64,000 nucleotides of DNA, taken from contig CAKSKG010000001.1 of NCBI GenBank assembly GCA_934464775.1, positions 124,001 through 188,000 of the forward strand, in the 5' to 3' direction. Made by a program: the position numbers and the translations under genes. This document shows positions 1 to 7,224 of this stretch, one piece after another. Position 1 is the first letter of the stretch. Each line of letters opens with the position of its first letter. This stretch comes from an uncultured Oscillospiraceae bacterium. Lineage in GTDB: Bacteria > Bacillota > Clostridia > Oscillospirales > Ruminococcaceae. A model generated the notes under the pieces. The model had not been told where the DNA came from. It saw nothing but the letters and a program-made list of their open reading frames with translations, and did no database searches.

Positions 1-222
1 CGCGATATCCTCCGCTGCGGCACGGGCGGCTGCCGCAGGAATGCCCGTCACAGCCACCGCATACACGGGCAGGAATATCCCGTAGGCACAGGAGAAATAG
101 CCCATGCCCGTCCCTCCCAGCAGTGCGGCAAGAGGTATCCTGAAAAATGCGCCTATCAGCTTTACGATCACCGCAGAAGCGGCAAGTATAACGGAACCCA
201 GTACAAATCCCTGTTTTTTCAT
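1..222 (-). CDS. SpoVB/MATE-like polysaccharide flippase (partial, N-terminus)
   Basis: This is the first 74 codons of a protein that runs off the left edge of the window. The translation starts MKKQGFVLGSVILAASAVIV and continues with a hydrophobic stretch containing FFRIPLAALLGGTGMGYF and a second membrane segment. This N-terminus is typical of the SpoVB/MurJ/Wzx oligosaccharide-lipid flippase superfamily, in which the RIP(L) and G..G.G motif follows the first helix. Members move lipid-linked sugars across the cytoplasmic membrane; SpoVB acts in spore cortex formation. A purine-rich GGGGAAAG lies about ten bases upstream of the ATG. The gene diverges from the next one on the plus strand. The family call is fairly safe; the exact substrate cannot be told from the fragment. 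Confidence 0.8.
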   Translation of the reverse strand, partial: MKKQGFVLGSVILAASAVIVKLIGAFFRIPLAALLGGTGMGYFSCAYGIFLPVYAVAVTGIPAAAARAAAEDIA

Positions 223-369
223 ATTACACAGCTTTCCCCGTTCATATTTTTGTTCATTAGATTTATATTGGAATATACATACAGGTTATTCCAATTACTG
301 CACGGCAATAAAAAACCGCTCCAATATTTGTGAAAAGTGCCAAAAAACCGATTCATCATAAGTTAACTG

Positions 370-398
370 TTGACAATCAAATAAAAACATTCTATAAT
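370..398 (+). promoter_or_regulatory. Sigma-A promoter for the membrane protein gene
   Basis: Perfect TTGACA (370-375) and TATAAT (393-398) separated by 17 bp, about 48 bp upstream of the start codon at 446. A GAAGGGAG ribosome site follows at about 427. Confidence 0.88.
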
Positions 399-445
399 TG
401 TAATAGAATGATAATATTATAATCCTGAAGGGAGCCCGACTTTAA

Positions 446-1180
446 ATGAAAATCAAAAAGCGTTACTATGTTGCGTGCATTCTGCTCTGCGTACTGAGTA
501 TCATTATCAGTATTGCGGTATTCAACCTTGAAATGAACCTCAGTATGTTCTCAAAGCTTAACGATACTATTTCGTCCTCATGGGCAAACACAGAGGTTTT
601 TGTAACAAGCGTGGAGACCGATCCCGCAAAGCTTGAACACCCCGAAAATGCGGTAAGCTATCTGGGCAAGGTCACATACATAACAAAGGGTAAATACACA
701 GCCTACGGCAAGGACTGCTACATGGGCAAGGAACTTCCCTACTACGGCGAAGTAAAGATCGGCGACAAGGTTTCGGTTTATTACAAGACAGATGATATCG
801 AAATGCTCGCCTGCAAGGTTCCTTATACATCATACCTTATTGCAATGATAATCCTCTTTGTGGTTGATATTGCGCTTATCGTTGTTGCAAGACTGCTGAA
901 CCGTTCACTTAAAGAAAACACATTCAGCGAAGCCCCCGTATCTATCATGGATATTCCTATCTGCGTGCTTATCATCGGATTTGTTATCTGCTTCTTCTCC
1001 GGTATGCTGATCGGCAACGTTCAGATCGGTACAAACTACACAGACGTAAACCCCGTTCAGGTAGCAGCTTATGAGGAAGAATACGGCATGAAGGCTCCCG
1101 TCGGAGACGATGCCGCTGCCGAAACTTCCGACAGTGCGGAAGAGACTGAGGCTGCCGAGGAAACGGAAGCCGCTGAGTGA
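446..1180 (+). CDS. Membrane protein of unknown function
   Basis: I do not recognise a named family. The 244-residue protein has a membrane helix at about residues 9-28, a soluble region of about 100 residues with several Gly, Tyr and Lys residues (about 35-125), two more helices (about 130-150 and 170-192), and an acidic C-terminal tail made of alternating Glu, Ala and Thr. The soluble part resembles the extracytoplasmic loop of DUF3592-like proteins, which are also loop-plus-two-helix proteins of unknown role, but that match is only by appearance. The gene stands alone between a consensus promoter and a strong terminator, so it is monocistronic. The start is well supported by GAAGGGAG 12 bp upstream. 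Confidence 0.8.
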   Translation: MKIKKRYYVACILLCVLSIIISIAVFNLEMNLSMFSKLNDTISSSWANTEVFVTSVETDPAKLEHPENAVSYLGKVTYITKGKYTAYGKDCYMGKELPYYGEVKIGDKVSVYYKTDDIEMLACKVPYTSYLIAMIILFVVDIALIVVARLLNRSLKENTFSEAPVSIMDIPICVLIIGFVICFFSGMLIGNVQIGTNYTDVNPVQVAAYEEEYGMKAPVGDDAAAETSDSAEETEAAEETEAAE

Positions 1181-1226
1181 TCGTGATATTTACAATTTAA
1201 GGAAAACGAAACAATCCAAAGTCACA

Positions 1227-1262
1227 AATACTGCTTCGGAGCTTTCCGAAGCAGTATTTTTG
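1227..1262 (+). terminator. Intrinsic terminator after the membrane protein gene
   Basis: A 14-bp perfect stem (AATACTGCTTCGGA and its complement, two- to four-base loop) is followed by a run of T residues. Confidence 0.88.
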
Positions 1263-1403
1263 CGGCATTTTTGTAAAATTTACACAAAAATGCATTTATC
1301 TGTTGATTTTTGAGGTCAATAGACAAAACGACAATAAAAGCTATGATTTATTCATCTTTATTTGTTGTATTTAACAAACATCTATTTACAGACACACAAC
1401 ATA

Positions 1404-1431
1404 TTGACATTTTGGCAGAATATGATACAAT
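1404..1431 (+). promoter_or_regulatory. nrdDG promoter
   Basis: TTGACA at 1404-1409 and TACAAT at 1426-1431 are separated by 16 bp. The -10 box lies inside the first NrdR-like box. Transcription would begin near 1438 and leave a leader of about 250 nt before nrdD. Confidence 0.75.
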
Positions 1432-1471
1432 ATATAGTAGTCAAAACAAAATACACACCGATATATAGAAA
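1425..1471 (+). promoter_or_regulatory. Tandem NrdR boxes
   Basis: Box 1 (1425-1440, ATACAATATATAGTAG) matches 13 of 16 positions of the known NrdR consensus ACAC(A/T)ATATAT(A/T)GTGT. Box 2 (1456-1471) keeps the ATATATAG core. The two box starts are 31 bp apart, three helical turns, which is the spacing known for paired NrdR boxes. Box 1 covers the -10 element, so binding would repress. The nrdR gene itself is not in the window. Confidence 0.72.
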
Positions 1472-1517
1472 CACATATCCGTGTAAAAACAAAGTAATAT
1501 CCTAAAAAAATACAAAT

Positions 1518-1610
1518 GCGTGCAGATGTCAGGAAACCGCTTTGCATGGAACGGGTCAAAAGCTGCACAAACGCTGCCTGTATATTTTCAAACGGTATAC
1601 AGGTTCATTT
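1518..1610 (+). promoter_or_regulatory. Structured nrdD leader with terminator-like hairpin
   Basis: Within the 250-nt leader, GTGCAG (1520-1525) can pair with CTGCAC (1563-1568) to close a domain of about 40 nt. Directly after it, CCTGTATA (1577-1584) pairs with TATACAGG (1596-1603) and is followed by a T-rich TTCATTTT. This is the layout of a possible attenuator, but the terminator is weak and the domain matches no riboswitch class I know. Confidence 0.35.
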
Positions 1611-1685
1611 TATGCTTTGACAATGAAATTTTCGGTATATCCGTTATTTATATATTATTTCAGGGAAAAGAAAGGGATTGATTAC

Positions 1686-3848
1686 ATGAAGATCATCAAG
1701 CGAAGCGGAACAGAGGAAGAATTCAATATAGAAAAGATCCGCAACGCTGTAATCAAGGCAAACAACAGCGTAAAGGAAACCGAGCGCCTTGATTTTGAGC
1801 AGATAAACAGTATCTGCGTTAACGTTGAAGCTATCTGCGAGGGTCTGAGCCGTGCTGCCGGCGTCGAAGAGATACAGGATATGGTGGAGATGCAGATAAT
1901 GCAGCATGACGCCTATCCCGTCGCAAAGAATTATATCACCTACCGCTATCAGCGTGCTCTTGTAAGAAAGACAAACTCCACCGATGAGCAGATACTCAGC
2001 CTGCTGGAATGCAACAATGAAGAGATCAAGCAGGAAAACTCCAACAAGAATCCTACCGTAAACAGCGTTCAGCGTGACTATATGGCAGGCGAAGTCAGCA
2101 AGGACATCACAAAGCGTCTGCTTCTCCCTGCGGACATCGTTGAGGCTCACGAAAAGGGCATAATCCACTTCCACGATGCGGATTATTTCGCACAGCATAT
2201 GCACAACTGCTGTCTGGTGAATCTGGAGGATATGCTCCAGAACGGCACTGTTATCAGCGAAACTATGATCGACAAGCCCAAGAGCTTTTCAACAGCCTGC
2301 AATATCGCAACACAGATAATCGCACAGATCGCATCGTCACAGTACGGCGGTCAGAGCATATCCCTTGCACATCTTGCTCCTTTTGTTCAGGTCAGCCGCG
2401 ACAAGTTCCGCAAGGAAGTCCGTGAGGATTTTGAAGCCGCAGGCATCAAGGCTACCGATGAAGAGATAAACAGCGTTGCGGAGCTTAGAGTCAAGGAAGA
2501 AATAAACCGCGGCGTTCAGATAATCCAGTATCAGGTAATAACACTTATGACCACAAACGGTCAGGCTCCTTTCGTGACAGTATTTATGTATCTTGATGAA
2601 GTGCCCGAGGGTCAGACAAGAGATGACCTTGCAGTTATCATCGAAGAGGTGCTGAAACAGCGCATTCAGGGCGTAAAGAATGAAAAGGGCGTTTGGATAA
2701 CTCCCGCATTCCCCAAGCTTATCTATGTTCTTGAAGAGGACAACATCACCGAGGGCAGCAGATACTGGGAGCTTACAAAGCTTGCCGCAGAATGCACCGC
2801 AAAGCGCATGGTTCCAGACTATATCTCCGAAAAGGTAATGAAAAAGCTTAAAGAGGGCAACTGCTATCCCTGCATGGGCTGCCGTTCCTTCCTTACGGTA
2901 TACAAGGACGAAAACGATAAGTTCAAGTTCTACGGAAGATTCAATCAGGGCGTTGTAACTATCAATCTGGTGGACGCAGCCTGCTCCTCCGACGGCGACA
3001 TGGAACGCTTCTGGGAGATACTCGACGAACGTCTTGAGCTGTGCAGACGTGCTCTTATGTGCCGTCACAACAGACTCAAGGGCACACTTTCCGATGCAGC
3101 GCCTATCCTCTGGCAGTACGGTGCGCTGGCACGTCTCAAAAAGGGCGAGCCTATCACAAAGCTGCTTTACGGCGGATATTCAACTATTTCGCTGGGCTAT
3201 GCGGGACTGTGCGAATGCACACGCCGCATGACGGGAAAATCACACACCGATCCCGAAGCAACACCATTTGCTTTAAAGGTAATGCAGCGCCTTAATGACG
3301 CCTGCGCCGAATGGAGATCCGAGACAAACATTGATTTCAGCCTTTACGGCACTCCCCTTGAATCCACAACATACAAATTTGCAAAGTGTCTGCAAAAGCG
3401 CTTCGGTATAATCGAGGGCGTAACTGACAAGAATTATATCACAAACAGCTATCATGTTCATGTTACCGAGAACATCAACGCATTTGACAAGCTCAAATTC
3501 GAGAGCCAGTTCCAGAAGCTTTCTCCCGGAGGAGCTATCAGCTATGTTGAAGTCCCCAATATGCAGAACAATCTTGACGCCGTGCTTTCTGTGATGCAGT
3601 ACATTTACGAAAACATCATGTACGCCGAGCTTAACACAAAGAGCGATTACTGTCAGGTATGCGGTTACAGCGGCGAGATAAAGATAGTTTCCGATGATGA
3701 CGGAAAGCTTGTGTGGGAATGCCCCCAGTGCGGCAACAGAGATCAGGACAAGATGAATGTTGCACGCCGCACCTGCGGTTACATCGGAACTCAGTTCTGG
3801 AATCAGGGCAGAACGCAGGAGATCAAGGAAAGAGTTCTTCATCTTTGA
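1686..3848 (+). CDS. nrdD: Anaerobic (class III) ribonucleoside-triphosphate reductase
   Basis: The enzyme reduces ribonucleoside triphosphates to deoxy forms without oxygen, using a glycyl radical. The 720-residue protein has an N-terminal ATP-cone (about 1-90), the large PFL-like barrel, a C-terminal zinc site formed by C656, C659, C679 and C682, and the glycyl-radical motif RRTCGY with the radical Gly at 698. The frame is open further upstream, but ATG 1686 is chosen because AAAGGGA lies just before it and the protein then starts MKIIKRSGTEEEF, as ATP-cone N-termini do. It is transcribed from the NrdR-controlled promoter. The activase gene nrdG follows after 237 bp that hold a palindromic mobile element, which is unusual because the two genes normally nearly touch. 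Confidence 0.97.
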   Translation: MKIIKRSGTEEEFNIEKIRNAVIKANNSVKETERLDFEQINSICVNVEAICEGLSRAAGVEEIQDMVEMQIMQHDAYPVAKNYITYRYQRALVRKTNSTDEQILSLLECNNEEIKQENSNKNPTVNSVQRDYMAGEVSKDITKRLLLPADIVEAHEKGIIHFHDADYFAQHMHNCCLVNLEDMLQNGTVISETMIDKPKSFSTACNIATQIIAQIASSQYGGQSISLAHLAPFVQVSRDKFRKEVREDFEAAGIKATDEEINSVAELRVKEEINRGVQIIQYQVITLMTTNGQAPFVTVFMYLDEVPEGQTRDDLAVIIEEVLKQRIQGVKNEKGVWITPAFPKLIYVLEEDNITEGSRYWELTKLAAECTAKRMVPDYISEKVMKKLKEGNCYPCMGCRSFLTVYKDENDKFKFYGRFNQGVVTINLVDAACSSDGDMERFWEILDERLELCRRALMCRHNRLKGTLSDAAPILWQYGALARLKKGEPITKLLYGGYSTISLGYAGLCECTRRMTGKSHTDPEATPFALKVMQRLNDACAEWRSETNIDFSLYGTPLESTTYKFAKCLQKRFGIIEGVTDKNYITNSYHVHVTENINAFDKLKFESQFQKLSPGGAISYVEVPNMQNNLDAVLSVMQYIYENIMYAELNTKSDYCQVCGYSGEIKIVSDDDGKLVWECPQCGNRDQDKMNVARRTCGYIGTQFWNQGRTQEIKERVLHL

Positions 3849-3862
3849 TATAAATAATATAT

Positions 3863-4034
3863 GGTCGCATCTAAAAACCATAGTGCCTCAGATGCGCAGT
3901 CAGATTTTTCGTCAGCTTGTATAGAAATTTCGCAGGCATACTGCCGTATGTCAAGAAATTTATGTGCAAGATGACGGAAAATCTGCAAGCAGATGAGGTA
4001 CTAAGGCTTTAGCCGATGGTTTTTAGAGGTGACC
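3863..4034 (+). mobile_element. Palindromic MITE family A, copy 1 (between nrdD and nrdG)
   Basis: A 172-bp element with ends GGTCGCATCTAAAAACCA and, reversed, GGTCACCTCTAAAAACCA. Direct ATAT repeats flank it (3859-3862 and 4035-4038). The two halves are imperfect inverted copies, so the whole element can fold into one hairpin. It carries no gene. Its internal order is the reverse of copies 2, 3 and 5. Confidence 0.88.
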
Positions 4035-4085
4035 ATATGACTGCGGGCAGAAATTCTGCCCGTATTCTGTATATAAGGAGCGCTT

Positions 4086-4610
4086 ATGTATTACGGAGAG
4101 ATAAAAAACTGCGATATCGCAAACGGCACGGGAGTACGTGTTTCGCTGTTCGTCAGCGGCTGTACGCATCACTGCAAGGGCTGCTTCAATCCAATGACGT
4201 GGGATTTTTGCTACGGAAAGCCCTACGGAAAAGCCGAAGAGGACAGGATAGTTTCACTGCTTGCTCCGTCATATATAGCGGGGCTTTCCCTGCTGGGAGG
4301 AGAGCCCTGCGAACCGCAGAATATCACCGCTCTGCTGCCGCTGCTGCGCCGTGTAAAAAGTGAGCTGCCGAATAAAACAATATGGTGCTACACAGGCTAT
4401 ACCTTTGAAAAGGACCTGCTGGGCAGGACAGGCACCGAAAAATCCGAATCGGAGGAATTTCTCCGCTATATCGACATTCTTGTTGACGGCGAATTTATCC
4501 TTGAAAAGAAAAATATCCAACTGAAATTCCGCGGCTCGGAAAATCAGAGGATAATTGACGTAAAAAAATCTCTCGCAGAGGGAAAGACAATACTGTGGGA
4601 AAATATGTGA
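4086..4610 (+). CDS. nrdG: Anaerobic ribonucleotide reductase activating protein
   Basis: NrdG is the radical-SAM activase that creates the glycyl radical on NrdD by cleaving S-adenosylmethionine. The 174-residue length is normal for the family. The cluster-binding motif CxxxCxxC is visible as C26, C30 and C33, and the Gly-rich GGEP motif that helps bind SAM follows in the middle. An AAGGAG ribosome site precedes ATG 4086. The gene follows nrdD in the same direction, and the intervening mobile element holds no clear terminator, so co-transcription is likely but the transcript would carry a long hairpin between the two genes. A strong bidirectional terminator follows the stop. Confidence 0.95.
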   Translation: MYYGEIKNCDIANGTGVRVSLFVSGCTHHCKGCFNPMTWDFCYGKPYGKAEEDRIVSLLAPSYIAGLSLLGGEPCEPQNITALLPLLRRVKSELPNKTIWCYTGYTFEKDLLGRTGTEKSESEEFLRYIDILVDGEFILEKKNIQLKFRGSENQRIIDVKKSLAEGKTILWENM

Positions 4611-4614
4611 ATAT

Positions 4615-4653
4615 AAAAAAATCAGCCCCGATAGCATCAAGGCTGATTTTTTT
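4615..4653. terminator. Bidirectional terminator between nrdG and tyrA
   Basis: AAAATCAGCC (4617-4626) pairs with GGCTGATTTT (4641-4650), with A and T runs on either side. It serves nrdG on the plus strand and tyrA on the minus strand. Confidence 0.88.
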
Positions 4654-4656
4654 ATA

Positions 4657-5487
4657 TTACAGCGTTTTTGTATTTTCTTTAAGAATACGTCCCTGCTTCA
4701 GCAGCTCGTGAAGCGTTGCCGCATCATTTGTCTTGATAGCGGTGCTGTATTCTTTCAGACGGTCGATGATGAAATCTATCTCGTAGCAAAGAGCGTCCCT
4801 GTTCATAAGGAAAAGCGGCGTCCACATATCCTCGTTCAGCTTGGCAACACGGGTAAGATCCTGAAAGCTGCCTGCGCTGAATCCCAGCTGACGCTGATGT
4901 GTGGGACTTTTTATGTATGCATTTGAAACAACATGAGCAAGCTGGCTGGTGAAAGCGATTATCGAATCATGATCCTCTGTCGTGGTGATAACGACCTTTT
5001 TGAAGTTTATGGCATACGCAAAATCCTCCAGAAGATTAACAGCCGTCTGGGGAGTATTTTCGGTGGGGGTCATGATAAAGCTTGCATTGTCGAAAAGATT
5101 GTCCAGCGAATACTCAAAGCCGGAAAATTCACGGCCTGCCATGGGGTGAACTCCCACAAATGTGACCTCATGCTCTCTGAGAACAGGCTCCACCGCATCA
5201 ACAACGGCTTTTTTTACGCCGCACACGTCGATAACGATACTGTTCTTCTTGAATTTATCCGCATTTGCGATACAATAATCAATGCATTTGTCGGGGAAAA
5301 GTCCGATAATTGTTATATCCGATGTGCTTACGTCCTTATCCTCCATGTCGATAGCGCCCTGCGACAGCGCCATTTTCAGCGTTTCGGGGTTTGTATCAAT
5401 TCCGCCGACGATATGGTCGGTATGCTTTTTGATGTGCTTGCAAAGCGAGCCTCCGATAAGTCCGAGGCCGACAACTGTGATCTTCAT
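4657..5487 (-). CDS. tyrA: Prephenate dehydrogenase
   Basis: TyrA oxidises and decarboxylates prephenate to 4-hydroxyphenylpyruvate, the committed step of tyrosine synthesis. The 276-residue protein has the N-terminal dinucleotide-binding GLGLIGGSL (residues 7-15) and the conserved HPMAG substrate motif near residue 115, followed by the helical dimerisation domain. It is a stand-alone dehydrogenase: there is no fused chorismate mutase domain and no C-terminal ACT domain, so feedback control by tyrosine through an ACT domain is not expected. The gene is alone, with its own promoter and a terminator shared with nrdG. The translation start is supported by GGAG just upstream. Confidence 0.94.
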   Translation of the reverse strand: MKITVVGLGLIGGSLCKHIKKHTDHIVGGIDTNPETLKMALSQGAIDMEDKDVSTSDITIIGLFPDKCIDYCIANADKFKKNSIVIDVCGVKKAVVDAVEPVLREHEVTFVGVHPMAGREFSGFEYSLDNLFDNASFIMTPTENTPQTAVNLLEDFAYAINFKKVVITTTEDHDSIIAFTSQLAHVVSNAYIKSPTHQRQLGFSAGSFQDLTRVAKLNEDMWTPLFLMNRDALCYEIDFIIDRLKEYSTAIKTNDAATLHELLKQGRILKENTKTL

Positions 5488-5532
5488 TAAAATTCCTCCG
5501 TTTTCACACAGCGCATTTCCTGCGCTTTTTTT

Positions 5533-5561
5533 ATTATATCACTTTAAAATAAAAAAGTCAA
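5533..5561 (-). promoter_or_regulatory. tyrA promoter
   Basis: On the minus strand TTGACT (5556-5561) and TATAAT (5533-5538) are 17 bp apart, about 45 bp upstream of the start codon. Confidence 0.82.
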
Positions 5562-5653
5562 TTGATTTTTAGCCCACAACAACAAAATACAAAATGTCAC
5601 ATAATTCATTATTCCCCCCAAGTGAATATCAGGTGAAATATCCGCCGAATATA

Positions 5654-5682
5654 TTGACAATAATATGTATAAGTGCTATCAT
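5654..5682 (+). promoter_or_regulatory. Promoter for the small membrane protein gene
   Basis: TTGACA (5654-5659) and TATCAT (5677-5682) with a 17-bp spacer. Confidence 0.75.
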
Positions 5683-5743
5683 GACATTGACAAAACAAAC
5701 CGCAGTAAAAAAGGACAACATATTATAAGGAAAAGTGAACTCT

Positions 5744-6106
5744 ATGACACAAAAACAAAAAGAACCGAAAGAAAAGCTTCCTCTGAAAGAAAGGATCATA
5801 CGATTTTTACGCTGGATATGGGAGCAGTGCAAGGACTGGCATACAGTCGTGCTGCTGATAATCGTTATCATCGTGATGTATTTTCCCGTATGGGGCGGAT
5901 ATATGCTGTACGGAATGTTCGGCTGGGGCTGGTGCGCCGCCGCTGCCTCCGCATATATGCTGTTCTGGGCAGGACCGTTCACCCCGTTTTTTCCGCTCTG
6001 CATCTTTATAACACTGTCGCTGAAAAAGCTTTTCAGCTGCAAAAAGAAATGCACCGAAAGCGTCGGCGATGCGGAAAACACAGAAAAAAACAATACAAAA
6101 GAATAA
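5744..6106 (+). CDS. Small two-helix membrane protein, unknown function
   Basis: A 120-residue protein that I cannot assign to a family. It has a charged N-terminal segment (about 1-35, rich in Lys and Glu), two hydrophobic helices (about 36-58 and 65-95) joined by a Gly/Trp-rich turn (FGWGWC), and a basic then acidic cytoplasmic tail with several Cys and Lys residues. A GTG at 5735 is also in frame, but ATG 5744 is preferred because the AAGG ribosome site at 5727-5730 is too close to the GTG. It has its own promoter. Downstream there is only a weak hairpin (CCGCA/TGCGG, 6134-6149) and then a mobile element copy. Confidence 0.72.
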   Translation: MTQKQKEPKEKLPLKERIIRFLRWIWEQCKDWHTVVLLIIVIIVMYFPVWGGYMLYGMFGWGWCAAAASAYMLFWAGPFTPFFPLCIFITLSLKKLFSCKKKCTESVGDAENTEKNNTKE

Positions 6107-6164
6107 ACAGCTTCACCGCACAAAACCGCTTATCCGCAGTTATGTGCGGTATCTTTTTATATAT

Positions 6165-6336
6165 GGTCACCTCTAAAAACCACCGGCTAAAGCCTTAGTA
6201 CCTCATCTGCTTGCAGATTTTCCGTCATCTTGCACATAAATTTCTTGACATACGGCAGTATGCCTGCGAAATTTCTATACAATCTGACGAAAAATCTGAC
6301 TGCGCATCTGAGGCACTATGGTTTTTAGAGGCGACC
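6165..6336 (-). mobile_element. Palindromic MITE family A, copy 2
   Basis: A 172-bp copy in the opposite orientation to copy 1, flanked by ATAT direct repeats (6161-6164 and 6337-6340). The ends read GGTCACCTCTAAAAACCA and GGTCGCCTCTAAAAACCA. It lies between the small membrane protein gene and the promoter of the ABC transporter. Confidence 0.9.
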
Positions 6337-6426
6337 ATATGTTGTACAAATGAACAAAAATGTAGTTGCTTATGGCTAACTCGTTGTAAAGCTATACGAA
6401 TCGTATTGTGATAACGTCCCTTTTTA

Positions 6427-6454
6427 TTGACATTTTTCAAAATAATGTTATAAT
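6427..6454 (+). promoter_or_regulatory. Promoter of the ABC transporter operon
   Basis: TTGACA (6427-6432) and TATAAT (6449-6454) are 16 bp apart. The -10 box runs into the palindromic operator. Confidence 0.85.
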
Positions 6455-6486
6455 CAATACATGAACAGTTGTTCATGTATTGATTA
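6451..6486 (+). promoter_or_regulatory. Perfect palindromic operator (TetR type)
   Basis: A perfect inverted repeat with 17-bp arms around GT: TAATCAATACATGAACA and its exact complement. It overlaps the -10 box and the likely transcription start, so a bound dimer would block initiation. Its core TGAACA-GT-TGTTCA resembles operators of TetR-family repressors that control efflux transporters. No TetR gene lies nearby, so the regulator is unknown. Confidence 0.72.
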
Positions 6487-6511
6487 ATGTTATATGAAGG
6501 GGTGTACGGCA

Positions 6512-7210
6512 TTGTTTATTGAAATAAACGATATCAAAAAAAGCTACGGCAGCGGTGAAAGCAAAATAGAGGTTCTCAAAGGCATAAACATAGGCATTGA
6601 AAAGGGTGAGTTTTGCGTTCTTCTCGGACCCTCGGGAAGCGGAAAATCCACCCTCCTCAACATTATAGGCGGAATTGACGACGCAGATTCGGGCTATATC
6701 TCCATTAACGGCGAAAAGACCGAAAATATGAACGAAAAGGCACTGACCGAATACCGCAGAAAGCATCTCGGCTACATATTCCAGATGTACAATCTTATCC
6801 CCAATCTTAACATCAAGGAAAACATCGAAACAGGTGCATATCTCAGCGACCACCCTCTTGACGTTGACGAGATACTGAAAACTCTCGGACTTTATGAGCA
6901 CCGCCACAAGCTCCCCTCACAGCTTTCGGGCGGTCAGCAGCAGCGCTGCTCTATCGGAAGAGCTATCGTAAAGAATCCCGATATCCTCCTCTGCGACGAG
7001 CCTACCGGTGCGCTGGATTATCATACATCAAAGGAAATATTAAAGCTTATCGAAACCGTAAATCAGAAATACAACACCACGATAATCATGGTAACTCACA
7101 ACGAAGCTATCAAGGATATGGCAGATAAGGTAGTAAAGCTCCGTGACGGCATGGTTAGAAAGCAGATCATCAACGAAAAGAAGCTTTCCGCCGAAGAGCT
7201 TGACTGGTAA
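6512..7210 (+). CDS. ABC transporter ATP-binding protein (LolD/MacB type)
   Basis: This is the ATPase partner of the large permease that follows 14 bp later. The 232-residue protein has the Walker A motif GPSGSGKST, the signature LSGGQQQR, Walker B ILLCDEPTGALD and the switch His in VTHN. The combination with an FtsX-like permease places it in the MacB/LolD group, which drives mechanotransmission or efflux of peptides and lipids rather than classic import. Start choice: an in-frame ATG at 6494 overlaps the purine-rich AAGGGG (6497-6502), so the TTG at 6512, nine bases after that site, is the more likely start. Expression should be controlled by the palindrome at 6451-6486. Confidence 0.9.
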   Translation: MFIEINDIKKSYGSGESKIEVLKGINIGIEKGEFCVLLGPSGSGKSTLLNIIGGIDDADSGYISINGEKTENMNEKALTEYRRKHLGYIFQMYNLIPNLNIKENIETGAYLSDHPLDVDEILKTLGLYEHRHKLPSQLSGGQQQRCSIGRAIVKNPDILLCDEPTGALDYHTSKEILKLIETVNQKYNTTIIMVTHNEAIKDMADKVVKLRDGMVRKQIINEKKLSAEELDW

Positions 7211-7224
7211 GCGGAGGTGCGCAG

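Noticed and set aside
1528..1539. GTCAGGAAACCG resembling the cobalamin riboswitch B12 box upstream of nrdD
   Set aside because: The other conserved parts of the riboswitch, which must lie upstream of this box, are absent; the upstream sequence is simple AT-rich DNA.
4933..5490. 185-codon open frame on the plus strand opposite tyrA
   Set aside because: tyrA carries all family motifs on the other strand; this frame has no recognisable motif or start signal.
6165..6336. TTGACA and TATACAAT inside the family A element as a mobile promoter
   Set aside because: The two boxes are about 25 bp apart, far from the 16-18 bp needed, so no outward promoter is supported.
6211..6411. Open frame beginning MQIFRHLAHKFLDIRQYACE, repeated at 24068-24262
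   Set aside because: It lies inside the palindromic family A elements and is a by-product of their sequence. There is no ribosome site, and the tail differs at each insertion site.
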